A program made the position numbers and the translations under genes. From the NCBI GenBank assembly GCA_963931865.1, contig OZ007506.1, positions 17,946,653-18,010,652 on the forward strand: a stretch of 64,000 bases of DNA. Direction: 5' to 3'. How positions within the stretch are numbered: position 1 is the stretch's first letter; each line of letters opens with the position of its first letter. Shown here in pieces: positions 43,956-55,697 of the stretch. The notes under the pieces were generated by a model that saw only the letters and a list, made by a program, of their open reading frames with translations, was not told where the DNA came from and ran no database searches. The stretch is from Axinella damicornis (taxonomy: Eukaryota > Porifera > Demospongiae > Axinellida > Axinellidae).

Positions 43956-46335
43956 TAGCCCCTTCCCATGGTTCTCCCTGCATGTTTATTGTATCACGCA
44001 GGGTTGAGCCTGGGAATGAGGCTGGGGAGAGCCTGGGAATGAGACTGGGGAGGTACTTGGATGCCTCGGGAAAACCTAGTTGCCATGAGTACTGTAGCTA
44101 CCGTAGACTGACTGTGGTGACCATCACATTGTGATGTAACCTCAGTCTGTAACTGTGTCCAGTCCCAAGATGACACCATCATTGTCAAAGTTACTCTGTT
44201 TGTGCCGGCACATTTGCATAAATCTAAATGGAGCCCACCAAACGTTTCTGAGGGGGCTGGCTATCTCATTTTTGGGGTGCATCTGGGCCTTAAGGTATAG
44301 TAAAGCCTCCAAGTTTGAAGACTAAAGAATGGCAGTTACGATGTAGAGGTCACCAAGAATTGCTATACATTGTTGGGGGGGGGGGGGGGGGGGGGGGGGT
44401 AACCCCCCAACCTTACATAACATAATTGTGAGAAAAGTGCAATTTTTGGTGGCCAACCTCCTCAGAAATGTTTTGGTGGGCTCTATTTAGAGCTATTGCA
44501 AATGTGCCGTCCGAGTCCATAGTGGGACCACATTCACCTTTCAATTTGGCTGCTTGGCAGTTTCCTGTGTAGAGGAGACTCAATATATGGTCTGCACAGA
44601 AAAAATCTCCTCATTCAAAGGTGAAACGGTAACACAACAGATTTGAACATCCAAAAGGACAATGCAGACTTTTAATTGCAATGATCCAGTCCCGTATTAG
44701 TCTCAGTCCCAGACCCAAACCAACACCAGAGGATTTCAGGTTGTTGTCCCAGATCCATTGGTGCATGCGCATAAGTATGGCCATGGAAATGGCCTGTATA
44801 CTTGAAGCCTAAGTTAGCAGGGAATTGCAAATTACTGAGTTCATTCAAACGACTATGCGTTCGTTTACGGCAAGACTGCTAGGCCATATAAAGGGTGAAG
44901 GCTCATCAGTGCGCATGCGACGAAAATTTGAAATGGATCTCGGACAAGCAACATAGTATTACCTTCAGTGTTTTCCATGCGTTATACCGTACACACTGGA
45001 TGAATGGTCTGTGAACGGGACTACTCCTGTATCTACTGGTAGTTTTCCTGTGTGAGGAGCAAACTCAGATTGGTAACATGTGCCTACACTTGTACTACAT
45101 GCTGTTAGATAGGGAGCTCTTGCTTCCACACCTCCCTACAAGCAGTATGCTCTTCATGATCAATCTTGTTCCCTATAGCCTCATTCCCAGGCCTTCCACT
45201 CCTCCAAGTTTTGATCGCTTGCAGTATGCAATAACGTTTTTCAAGCGATCAAAAACTGGAGGTGTACATGTAGAAGGCCTTGGAACGAGGCTACTTGTTC
45301 TCAAGAAGTCAAGATTTTCCCCAAAAATATTTCTGCTACAAACAACAGCAGCGGGGGAGGAGCCCAGGAACCAGGCTTGTCTTCCCTTCCATCTTGAGCT
45401 TGTACTAATTATAAGCTGACCACTTACCAGCCCCTCCCACTTCATCCAGCACAATCCAATTAGTGGATTTGCCCATAATGTAGCGGTATAATCTGTAGTC
45501 TTATATCCTATGTCCTGCTAGTAGCACATTGAAAACACTCCATTTGGGGGGGCTCACTCCCTCATCCCCTAGCCTCGTTCCCAGACCCCCACCCAGCTTT
45601 TCGTCACTTGTAGTACCTAAAAGAGTGGTCTGGTACATTTCCTCACGTGAACATGATGTAATTGGCAGATCTAGAATGATAAGTTTTGCATGTTGTTCAA
45701 CCACATACACGTTCAATGCTTGGTGTGTATGATGGTCGCACCCGCTATAGCTAGATATGTGTGGTATGTTACCTGGTACCTTCGCTCTTCTTGCCGTTCT
45801 GAGCCCCAGTCCACCCATGTTAATTTCTACCCTGACTTCATGCACGTGAGGAAATGTACCTGACCTTCTCCAGCTTAACCATACTGCAATTAGGGGCCTG
45901 GGAATGAGGGTACGCAGCCCCCTTTACAGAATTCATGTAGCAATGGGAACTATTTTGTTTCCAGGAGCCAATCCGGAATGGAATGAAATGGTTCTGAAGC
46001 AAACTGGCAAATGGAAGCTTATGATGAAGAACTACCTTATCAACCATGGGGACCATCCTGTGCTGGTGGTGCGCTTTGAGGACCTCAAAAGAGACGCTTT
46101 CACCGAAATCAAGAGGGTGCTAGACTTTATACAGTTTCCTTATTCGGATCACACACTGGAACAAAGGATTCAAGACGGGTACACCCATTTTCATCGCAAT
46201 CACACGGATCTCTTTGAGCACTACACTGTGGAACAGAGGGAGCATTTGAACAGTGTTATCAGGGACATTATCAGACTGCTTCATTTGAATGGCAAGGCAG
46301 ATATCATTGGTTTGCAGCAGTATCTCAGATCATAG
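42760..46335 (+). CDS. WSCD-type sulfotransferase, gene C
   Basis: Two exons, 42760-43855 and 45965-46335, joined at a split Gly codon, give about 488 residues. Type II signal anchor at about residues 8-28 (VIQTTVSLLVLILVTSYYLG), then a stem of about 165 residues and a Cys module (PCFGGFC ... MFLCLRQAL ... CSCRLMDG). The catalytic domain has the 5'-phosphosulfate loop LPGSGNTW (245-252) and the 3'-phosphate site FLHRDPFDAIVAEWNR (about 325-340). The second exon supplies VLVVRFEDLKRD and the HFHRNHTDLFEHY block. This pattern matches the WSCD1/WSCD2 family, Golgi PAPS-dependent sulfotransferases, but no WSC domain precedes it. The acceptor glycan is not predictable from sequence. Confidence 0.85.
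43889..43955. repeat. G-rich tract just inside intron 1 of gene C
   Basis: About 67 bp of nearly pure G starting 33 bp after the donor; a second G run of 25 lies at 44375-44399 in the same intron. Confidence 0.95.
45174..45293. mobile_element. About 120-bp hairpin of the TAGCCTCGTTCCCAG family
   Basis: TATAGCCTCATTCCCAGGCC at the left and complement ending CTTGGAACGAGGCTA at the right. Flanks CTTGTTCCC (45165-45173) and CTTGTTCTC (45294-45302) match at 8 of 9 bases. Lies in the intron of gene C. Confidence 0.75.
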
Positions 46336-47192
46336 CAACACATATCACAATCAGAATCTTTAGTTTGAAGAAAATGCTGTGTATGAATTCACCAACACTT
46401 CCCCACTGCTCCCTCCATCCTTCCCTTCCCACTCTCTCCCTCTCCACTCCCTGCCTCTCCTTTCCCACTCTCTCACTCCCTCTTCCCCTTCCTTCCCCCT
46501 CCCTCCCTCCCTCTCCAGTTTCCCCACTCTCCCCCTTCACTCCCCCTTCCCCTTCCCACCCTCTCCCTCCCCCTTCCCCTTATTCCCACCCTCTCCCTCC
46601 CCCTTCCCCTTCCCACCCTCTCCCTCCCTGGTCTTCCCACTCTCTCACTTCCCCTTCCAAACTCCCTCACTCCCCTTTCCTCTGGGAACCCTATGAAGGC
46701 TAATTGGTCATCAACCTTCAAACCACTGATTAGTTTCTATGGTGGGAGTGCTATAGCTACTGTTGATAAAAGTAGTACTTGCAACCACTACAAGGAAGCA
46801 TTTCAAAGTCTGGGCTGGCAGCTGGGCTATAGAAGCAGATGCTGAGGTAGCCTGGTACATGTAGCAAAGATATTGGATTAGTTAATTAGACTAGTCTTCT
46901 CCATATCAAAATGGCAACACTACCACTTTATTTAAAGGTAAACTTAGCATCCATGATGCAACTAGATGAAACGTGGTTGGTAAAGAGTTAAATGTGGTTG
47001 GCAAAGAGTTAAATGTGGTTGGTAAAGAGTTAAATGTGGTTGGCAAAGAGTTCAACTGAAGGTAATACTGCATGTCTGGGTACATATGTAGCTTTTGCAT
47101 TACAGTGTGCATCACACTTTCATTGAGTACCTGTGCAGGAAATTGCACAGGTACTATAGTAATATCTAGCAGCTGCTATAGGCCAAGTGACT
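46336..47192. other. Convergent spacer between genes C and D
   Basis: CT-rich low-complexity sequence at 46400-46680, a short copy of the inverted-repeat element found at 52632-53245 (about 46765-46835), and four units of a 21-bp GGTTGGTAAAGAGTTAAATGT repeat at about 46975-47055. No gene seen. Confidence 0.6.
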
Positions 47193-50138
47193 CTACGGGT
47201 GTAGGTAGTGTTCTAGAGGAATAAAATCAGTTATACGCTGCTGGTCCAGCCTCTTCATGACGGACATGATGACACTGTTCATGTAGGTTTTCTGTTCCAA
47301 AGTATAGTGCTCAAAGCTGTCGGTATGGTTTCTGTGATATGCTGAGAATCCTTCCGTCAGTCTCTGCTCCACGTCCTCCTCATCGTATTGGTACTTGAGG
47401 AACTTCAGGATCCTCTTTACCTGCAACACTGGGTCGGCTTTGAGGTCTTCATACCTGACCACAAGCACCGGCTGGACACGGTTGTTGATGATGAAATGCT
47501 CAATCATCCGTTTCCACTTCTCGGCCTGAAGGTACACAGTTTCGTTCCATCCTGCATTGTTCCCTGAGGGATGGTGGACAATATACAGGCAACCTAGTGC
47601 ATGGTGTCATCAGTGTTGGTATAATTATTATTACTACACAAGAAATCGAAAATGGGAACCCTTTGTCATAACCAAGATAAAACAAATGAACAAAAGCTCT
47701 TACCAACATCTCTTAACTGGTGTGAGAGCTCTAGGCGACGCACACTATACCAAACACCTCTTAACTAGTGTGATAGTCTCGTTCCCGGACCGTTTATCTA
47801 GCGCGTGTATAACACGCAATACTTAAAGCGATCTGTGTTGGGGTTGGTTGGGTCTGGGACCGAGACTACTAGTGTGAGAGCTCTGAGTAACATACACTCT
47901 TACCAAACACCTCTTAACTGGTGTGAGAGGTCAAAGTAACATACAATGATGAATCATGCACTCTTACCAAACATCTCCTTTCCAAAATAGAGCAGGTGTT
48001 GGTTCTTTGATTTGTCTGTGACTGGCACTATCTTCTGATCTAACAACAATTTTTTAACTGATTCTCTTGTCTCTGCAGTAATCACATCTCTGAATTTGGT
48101 TACATTTCCGTTCTGTTTGTCATCAGCAGTAGAGTGGTGTGCAGCTCTGACCACGCGGTGCTGGTGTTTATCATTGTTGGATGTACTTTCACTTGTAATG
48201 GATGCTTCTGTTTTATTCGCAGTTGCATTCTTTAAGATAATTGCAGCGTCACGATTCCACTCGGCAATGGTTGCAGAAAATGGGTCTCTGTGGATCAAGA
48301 TCGCACCGACAAAATCAGGCTTGTTATGGACTGCCTCCCCTGGGAGAAATGACCCCCCCACCCAGCGTAGATGAGAATCATGATTCTTCACAATGAGTAC
48401 AGAGGTACTGCGCACCCCTTCCATGCAGAAGTGCTTCGCCCTCAAGGAAGGATCACACCACATGGACCCCGTACACACCCCTGTAGCTTTCTCAAGAAGC
48501 CCCCTGACCCACGTGTTCCCTGACCCGGGTAGGCTCACGAGTGCATATCTCCCCCTCTTCTTCCCATCCATCAGACGACACTCGCACGGATGTACTGAAT
48601 AATGCTCTTCTGCAAGCTTCAAGCAAGAGTTGTAATAGTACTTCTCGCGGCTCACTGTTAGCTGCTTACACATACTGTCTGTACAGTTGACTATGATTGG
48701 TAGGCGCCTGTACACATGCACTTTACGGTGTGCTCTGGCCTTCTGCGCCAACTTGGGGGGCACCTTCCATGATATCACTTGCTTGGATTTGAGACGGGAT
48801 TTGGCTATTGCTTCCCTTGTCTTGCGAAGGGACACACGGACAGCACCCTGCCGTGGAGGAGGTGCTGGCAGCGGCATGGGATGCCGAGTGGCCTCATGTA
48901 CTGGTCTCTCTTTCTCTGACGGTTGTGTCCTGACAATCTGAGGATGCTTACCAGGAGGTCGTGCCATCTTTATCCGTGCCTCTGTCAGTGGTTTAGAAGG
49001 CAGGTTAGAAGTTGGCCGGAGGGATGTGGTGGTAGTGCGGGCTTCACGAGCGGGACTGGGAGGAATGGTTTTAGAATGGGAGAGGGGTGAGGTGATAATG
49101 GGGAGTTTACGATGGGAGAGGGATCTGGTTACGTCAGTGTGGAGTATAGAATTGGAGAGGGGCGTGGTGGCAGTAGCGAGGAGTTTAGGATGGGAGAGAG
49201 GTGGAGTGGCGCTTGTGGCAACTATGGTTGGGGGATAGGATGTAGTCATGTTAGCATGTGGTGTAGAAGGGGGGAGGGGGTGGGGCTGCTTAGGTGAAAG
49301 TTTAACTCGAGACACTGAAGGACCTTTTGTCATTGATGTGAGTCTGGGGGGCTGTGCAGAACGTGACTGCAGTTGCTGCATCTGTTCTGTTCCTGGAGTG
49401 ACAGTCTGCATGTGGTTTCTCTGTGTTGAATGAGGGTGATCAGGTTCATCGGGCTGTGCAGTTGGTGAGGAGGTGGAACAAGGGGAGGTGGACAATTAGG
49501 AGGAGGTGGAATGTGGGGAGGTGGAATGTTGGGAGGTGGACAATTGGGAGGAGGTGGAATGTGGGGAGGTGGAATATGGGGAGGTTGAATGTGGGGAGGT
49601 GGAATGTGGTGAGGTGGAATGTGGGGAAGTGGAATGTGGGGAAGTGGAATGTGGGGAGGAGGTGGAATGTAGAGAGGATGGAACATGAGGGACTCACTGT
49701 TGCCATTTTCTCTGTCTTTGCATCTTTGTCCACAGGTCCTAGAGTGACCAGCGATTCCGACAATAGGTCTTCTTTGATCATTTCTTGGTTTGTGCCAATT
49801 TCACTTTGGGTGATTATATCAGGTGGAAATGAGTGGAGAGTCTCTTCTACTGACTGGTCAATCCCAGGTGGAAGTTTGCTATCATCAATATGGGTGTCAG
49901 GGTCGTACCCCAAGCCCCTCTGCCTTATAGTTCTCCAGTTCTCACGAACACCTTCGTTGTCATTGGTAACCAATCTGTCGATCCCGATGAATGTCCGTCT
50001 GTCATAAAAATAGTTGATGACTTTCTGTGGGTGTGGCACGAATTCTGCTTGTAGGATGACAAAGTAAATGGGCGGCAGCACAACTGCTGCTGATGCAAGC
50101 ACCACCGCGAGGAGTCTGATCGTTTTGAACTTCATCAT
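47193..50138 (-). CDS. WSCD-type sulfotransferase, gene D, frameshifted in its stem
   Basis: Two coding exons, 50138-47968 and 47563-47193, with the same split-Gly intron as genes C and E. The start MMKFKTIRLLAVVLASAAVV is a signal anchor preceded by an acceptor (TGCAG) at 50143-50145, so a 5' UTR intron is likely. The catalytic parts (LPGSGNTWVRGLLEKATG, IHRDPFSATIAEWNRDAA, VLVVRYEDLK) are nearly identical to gene E. The N-terminal frame runs through the 15-bp array in the wrong register (PTFHL instead of PHSTS) and ends at 49446. The C-terminal frame opens only after a stop at about 49496-49498. As assembled, one product is not readable. A recent pseudogene, an array-length allele, an overlooked splice, or an assembly error are all possible. 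Confidence 0.75.
47774..47868. mobile_element. 95-bp hairpin MITE with perfect 9-bp target duplication
   Basis: TAGTCTCGTTCCCGGACC at the left and GGTCTGGGACCGAGACTA at the right. CTAGTGTGA is duplicated exactly at 47765-47773 and 47869-47877. It sits within the tandem-repeated intron of gene D. Confidence 0.92.
49495..49690 (-). repeat. 15-bp coding minisatellite in gene D
   Basis: Units of CCACATTCCACCTCC type. In frame with the gene they should read (P-H/R-S-T-S)n, as in gene E. Here the incoming frame reads (P-T-F-H-L)n, showing a net frame change at the array entrance. Confidence 0.9.
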
Positions 50139-50322
50139 CAACCTGCATGAACAGAGAGAGATGCTCAAATTAAAGGCTTCATCAGTTATGAGAGACACTG
50201 ATGTCACACTACCCATGCTGATAGAGTAGCTAAATTCAAAACTCTCCTGCAAAAACATCCCACTAGCTATAGGGTGTGCAAATAACTGTCAGATGTTCAT
50301 CATGGGACAATGTCTTCATAGT

Positions 50323-50415
50323 TAGCCTCGTTCCCAGGCCTTGTACACTTCTAGTGTTATCACTTACTGCATACTGCAAGCGATCGGCCAAGAATTGGAT
50401 CTGGGAACGAGGCTA
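50323..50415. mobile_element. 93-bp hairpin of the TAGCCTCGTTCCCAG family
   Basis: TAGCCTCGTTCCCAGGCC and complement CTGGGAACGAGGCTA. Flanks CTTCATAGT and CTTCAGCTG share only their first five bases. It directly abuts the minisatellite at 50430. Confidence 0.65.
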
Positions 50416-50429
50416 CTTCAGCTGCATGC

Positions 50430-50620
50430 TGCTCCCCAATTGCATCCGCCTCAGCTGCTGCTCCCCGATTGCATCCACCTCAGCTGCTGCTCCCTGATTG
50501 CATCCACCTCAGCTGCTGCTCCCCGATTGCATCCACCTCAACTGCTGCTCCTCGATTGTGTCCCCCTCAGCTGCTGCTCCCCGATTGTGTCCCCTACAGT
50601 TGCTGCTCCCTGACTGTACA
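50430..50620. repeat. Second CAGCTGCTGCTCC minisatellite
   Basis: About six 30-bp units of CACCTCAGCTGCTGCTCCC...GATTGCATC. The 3' flank (TTCTCGAGCATTCTTC) matches the flank of the 36181-36475 array (TTCTCGAACACTCTTCG). Both are therefore copies of one dispersed repeat with an internal minisatellite. Confidence 0.8.
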
Positions 50621-50706
50621 TGTCTGCTTGCAGGCCCAGTCATTCTAGAAGGTTCTAGCACCTGCCCTACATTCTCGAGCATTCTTCACTGAGTTTGCTG
50701 GACATG

Positions 50707-50771
50707 AATAATCCCCCCAACTGCATGTCAGCAATAACAGTTGTTGCTGACATGCAGTTGGGGGGATTATT
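50707..50771. other. 65-bp near-perfect hairpin
   Basis: A 28-bp arm starting AATAATCCCCCCAACTGC pairs perfectly with its complement across a loop of about 9 bases. It is either a miniature inverted-repeat element or a small-RNA precursor-like hairpin. No target duplication recognised. Confidence 0.75.
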
Positions 50772-52630
50772 TTCTGCAAGGGCCAAACTTTGAACTTTAT
50801 AATACTATTTCTGTGTCCACAAACATGACTATATATGGCATGCTACGTGTATAAGCTAAATGTTCTCACATGTGCATAAAATGGATCAGCCCTGTGAACA
50901 AGTCTAGTACAGTAGACTTACTTTACATGATTATGGTAGCAGCCCTGGAGGTCACACAGCTACAGTTTAGCATTATCTTCTCGCATTGACCCACCTCCTG
51001 TCTTTGGTCACTAAGTCCTTTTGTTTATCTGATAACACCAGTATGAATACCTTTTACCCCAAACTTGCAATACATGAATAGTTGCCTAACCAATAGCATT
51101 ATCATGTGCCAGTGCCAACATGCCGTGAATAACGTTAGTGTGCATGCTACACTCCTCCCTTGCTAAATATAAACAACTCAAAATGATAATTAGCTAGCTA
51201 GCTATAAGGTAACTGTCCTTGCAGCTACATCACTGTGTAGATATCCATGCAAGAGCTAAATATGGTGGTCCTGGAGGTCAAGTGCCAATGCATGATGCGA
51301 GGTAGACGATGGTGATGTGACGTTCAACCTAAATTGGGTTGACTCAGAGCTGCCAACCTCGTACAGTAGAAAAGAGTGAGATTTGGGGTTCATGTCCATA
51401 AATGTGTAGTCTATAGGCTACAACCAAAAATTATGTGAGACTCCATATAAAATAGTATACGAATTCCATCTAGGCCGAGGCTATTATGCTTTTAATTCTT
51501 TTTACCTATTATGCAAATCCCCAAAATTATATATGCTCATTAATTTTAGTTACCTATTATGCTCAAAGTTATGCTCATAATATTGAAAAGTATTTTGTGA
51601 AAGTGCACTTGAAAGTTGCAATTCAAGTTTAAGGCTTGTTGCACTGCAGCATAAGGGATGATTCTAGTAGAGCACTGTTGCTCATTACTCGATGTAACTT
51701 TGAAAATGCAGCTGACTGACTGACTGACTCAGCTGTAGGTGTCATGTGAAGAACTACAGTAAGATTATATCGTCCCAAAATTTTACCTATTTTGCCAGCA
51801 TAATGGAAGTACCTACTATTCCTGGCATAATAGCCTCAGGCCTAATTCCATCTGTGAGACTGCATTGAAATCTGTGAGTCTCACAGCTAAACTGTGAGAG
51901 TTGGCAGGTCTGCTCCTGCCTTTAATTTGGTCAGTCAAAAGTCATTCCATAATAATATAGACGACGGTGATGTGACGTTCAACCTAAATTGGGTTGACTC
52001 AGTCTCTGTTTATAGCAGTGACCTGCATGGCATTGACCCACCTCCTGCCTTTAATTTGGTCACTTAACTTGCAGCTACATGTAGCAATGGCTGATCGATA
52101 CAGGACCTGACCCATAGCTGTGAATATTGCATGGTGCCAATATCCATGGGCGTTTTGTGTGCGGTGGCCGTAAAATCTTTACCCTATGCTGGGTTGCTTG
52201 AGTTGCAATTCTGCAACTTGCACATGCATCAACAGACCTTCCAAGTTCCAAGTTCCTCATTACGAGGGTGACACCCTCATTTTGCAGTGGTCACCCTCTC
52301 ACCCTCCTAGTAAATGTTATCACCCTCCATCACAAATTATTTCTTCCACACCATCATATTTTGGGCCAAATATGTAAGTCTTCTTCATGACTGTGATAAA
52401 ATGTCTTTCAGGGGTGTACCAAGAGCGCACGATGACATCATTGACGATGATTGTCATCATATGCTCTTGAGCCGTGCACAAGGAAAATACATGGTAATTT
52501 CATCAATTATATCAATGACATTTATGACTGCATTTATCACCCTCATTTTAATTTTGAAAGGTTGGAATGTCTGCATCAGGAATGTTAGCAAGGAAATGTA
52601 GGTGTGTTAATAAAGTGCTGTCATTTTAAG
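50772..52630. other. AT-richer spacer with a partial internal duplication
   Basis: GTGATGTGACGTTCAACC and GGGTTGACTCAG recur at about 51310-51350 and 51968-52000, and a CACCTCCTGCCTTTAATTT-like block recurs near 50990 and 52040. No gene recognised. A short frame at 52314-52601 has no domain. Confidence 0.45.
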
Positions 52631-52631
52631 G

Positions 52632-53245
52632 ACACAATGCAGACAACAGCCAAGGATTACAAACAGTCAAAGCTGGTAGCAGCTGCTGGCAGTGCATCGT
52701 TACTTGGAAGCCCAGTCCAGACTCTAAAGTGCTTCCAATTGCAACTTGCACACCAGTGAATCCCTTTGCTTCACGCTATATAGCTACAGTGACAATACGG
52801 AAGTGAATCAACAAAACAGCAAGCCATCTCCATGCCAGCAAGGCTCCTCCCACCATGTCCCATCCTGTGCTGCCAATGATGTCAGTATCATTATCAATAC
52901 TCCTGGGGGGTTTACCACCCCCTGGGACCGACAGCTTGGAATTAATTGTCTCCTCCGAAGGAGGACACAATCTAAGTCAGGTGCTAGCTAGTGCAGAATC
53001 TATTGGATATCCACCAGGCTGTAACATTTATCCATGTGGCACCATCTGATCAAGGTGTAGTATTCAAACCCCACCGTCACAAAAGGGTTTCTGCAGCCAT
53101 GCAGTACCGTTATGTTGTTGTAGTACTTGCAACCACTAGCTATACAATTAGCTAAGGAAGCACTTTAGAGTCTGGGCTGGGCTTCCAAGTAACAACAGCT
53201 GCTACCGTGCAGCTTTGACTGCTTTTGTGTTGCAAAAACAACAGC
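52632..53245. mobile_element. About 600-bp inverted-repeat element (CAGTCAAAGCTG arms)
   Basis: Arms of about 90-100 bp share CAGTCAAAGCTG, GTTACTTGGAAGCCCAG and CAGACTCTAAAGTGCTTCC in opposite orientation at 52664-52735 and 53150-53225. A partial copy of one arm lies at about 46765-46835. No transposase frame. Confidence 0.75.
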
Positions 53246-53395
53246 AGGTGATGGTTGCAGGTGATGGTTGTCTGATGGCAGGTGATGGTTGTCATGGTGG
53301 CAGGTGATGGTTGTCGTGGTGGCAGGTGATGGTTGTCATGGATGGTTGTCGTGGTGGCAGGTGGTGGTTGTCATGGTATGTGGCAGGTGATATAA
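53245..53395. repeat. GCAGGTGATGGTTGTCGTGG-type minisatellite
   Basis: About seven imperfect units of 12-24 bp built on GGTGATGGTTGTC. Adjacent to the preceding inverted-repeat element. Confidence 0.8.
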
Positions 53396-53585
53396 TATTA
53401 TGTCTTATGATCAGAGTGCTGGCATAGCGGCTAGGCAGAGGCTGCATGAGATTAAAATGGGTAGGCTGCATGATCAAGGGAATGACACGACCATATATGC
53501 ACTAGCTGCAATGGGGTCAAGAAATCTTGACTGTCAATTTTGCTGCTTGACCACTTGACCACATTGCAAAAGGAGTCTTCAATAT

Positions 53586-54000
53586 AATTACCCCGTGCGC
53601 ATGCGCAGCAGGGGGTAGAGTGATCGGTTTGTCTGTCTGGTCTGTCCGCAGTCTAAGCGCGGTTTGAGCAGTGAAGGCCTTGTTGAAGGCTTATTTCAGG
53701 ATAGAAGTGCCAGAATTCAGAAAATACTAGCGTCTACATAACTCACAGACCAGAGATCTACTCGAGAGGCTGAGAAAAGCTGCGTGAAAGTCGTGCTTCT
53801 AATTTATACAACTTGACCACACCCATTTTCTAATATTACTGCCACAACTTACGGTATCTCATCTTCATGCTGACATCGCTGTAAATCATGGCCTAGCTAG
53901 CTGGCTCATCGTGCATGCTGTGTGAATAATCGGTGGTAGGCCTATAGCTGTCAAGTCAAAGTTGCGCACGGGGTACGTGCTCTGCTGAGCACCTCTAGTT
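53586..54000. mobile_element. Repeat family F, copy 1 (TACCCCGTGCGCA ends)
   Basis: Left TACCCCGTGCGCATGCGC and right TGCGCACGGGGTA are inverted. The body (ACTAGCGTCTACATAACTCA, AGGCTGAGAAA) matches 60222-60400. The right side continues as GTGCTCTGCTGAGCACCTCT in both copies. Confidence 0.75.
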
Positions 54001-54840
54001 ATAGATTATAGTCTCTAGCGATCACTTCTCCATATCAAATGACATTCAGTGACGTACTGAATGAGGATTATATGATATAGTTGACTGAGGAAATACGATA
54101 ATTATTTGAATTTTGCTGCGAATGCATGTTTTTCTGCCCCTTGCCAATGCTAGGCTGGACTGAGGAGGCATTAATACAGTGTATTATGGTGGAGTTGATC
54201 TGTCAGTATAGCCAGCACTAGTAACATGCACTCCTAATCAGACAGGTAACTTACATACATTTGATCTCGCAAATTGGGTCTTGCTGCTCAAGGTGTGTGC
54301 TTAAAATCACCAGACTTCTTTCATGGGGCATCCCAGCTATATAGAAGGGAATCTAAATCTTGCATGCCTGAGCAGAACAGCAGTAACCTGCATGCAGGCC
54401 AGCCGTATGGGAAGCCATAACAGCAAAGTTTGGCAAACAATCAACTAATGCATTGTTAGTAAAGACCCTACTGGCCGGGAGGGTCATGTTTCACTCCACC
54501 CAATTAGGGTCCGTAAAGAGTTAATTAAACCAAGTGTATATACTGCATGGGCTGGCCATGGGAGGGTCACCTACCCAACTTGATGAAAACTGGATGGTCA
54601 CCATAATATGCATCCATATGCACTCCACCCATGCAACCATGCAGTATCCGGTTGATGGAGTTAAACTATAAAGTTAGTGAAGACCCTATATATACTGTGC
54701 TGGCCATGGTATGGTCACCATCAGGTTGGTAAGGAGTTAAACTGAAGTTAGTGAAGACCCTATACTGGGCCATGGGAGGGCTAGGGGTCACCATCCACTC
54801 CACCCATCCAACTAGTAAAGGTTGCATGATAAGGAGTTAT

Positions 54841-55400
54841 TGGGGCGAGCCTGAGCGAGCCCCACACTAGCGTGACTTCATTGCGCAGTGCGTGTGTGCT
54901 TGCTTGCTTGCTTGCTTGCTTGGACTTGCAATTACCGTAAATTTTAAATCAGCGAATTTCACTTGCACCTACACAATAATATTTAAATTCAACGAACTCT
55001 AGCACGCACCTCGGCCTCCTCGATGCAAGGACTCGTGAACCGTCTAGCTACCTGTTCGACGGACGATGGCGACAACAAAGAAGGAGAGACCACTCGTGGA
55101 CATTGGCTAGAGCACCACGAACATTCTGCCTCCTCGGTGGCGACACTCCGCGGACCAGACGGTGACTGCTCGTGGGCCTATAGCTACCGCCGGGCCGGGC
55201 GGTGATGCCGGTTGCTGCCGAGTGCCGGCTTCAGCTATAAAAGCTCACAGTTGCTGTGATGTGTACAAGTGTATGTTTAGTGCCATAATTTCTGTCGCCT
55301 ATATATGATCATTGCCCAGTCACATTCTGATGACAGTGCAACTGCTCCTTGCATGTCCCGGTGCATGCACTTTGCTCAGGCTCGCCCCCCAACGTCCTGC
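54841..55400. mobile_element. About 550-bp inverted-repeat element, copy 2 (GGGCGAGCCTGAGCGA ends)
   Basis: Reverse-oriented relative of 10050-10580. Left end TGGGGCGAGCCTGAGCGA, right end complement near 55376-55392, and shared outer flank ACGTCCTGCATTCCACTAGT. A (CTTG)n run at about 54898-54920 is inside. Confidence 0.75.
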
Positions 55401-55697
55401 ATTCCACTAGTAAATTAATTAAAAGTATAAGACCCTACTGGGAGACCAGGGTCACCTGCCCATGCAACTGTGGATAGTACACAGAGAACCAATCAATTAT
55501 CCATGGATGAAATGTGGAGTTAAACACTGGGTATACATACATAGATGGGTCCAGTACCTGTGAAAACGGGAGTAATAATACAGATCAAGAGCAACATGAT
55601 GACATCATCGTCATTGTGGCGCACCACAATGACAACAATGTCATCATGCACTCTTGTACAGATCCAGAGTTCCCTATCGGTCAAAAGTGATGATTCG

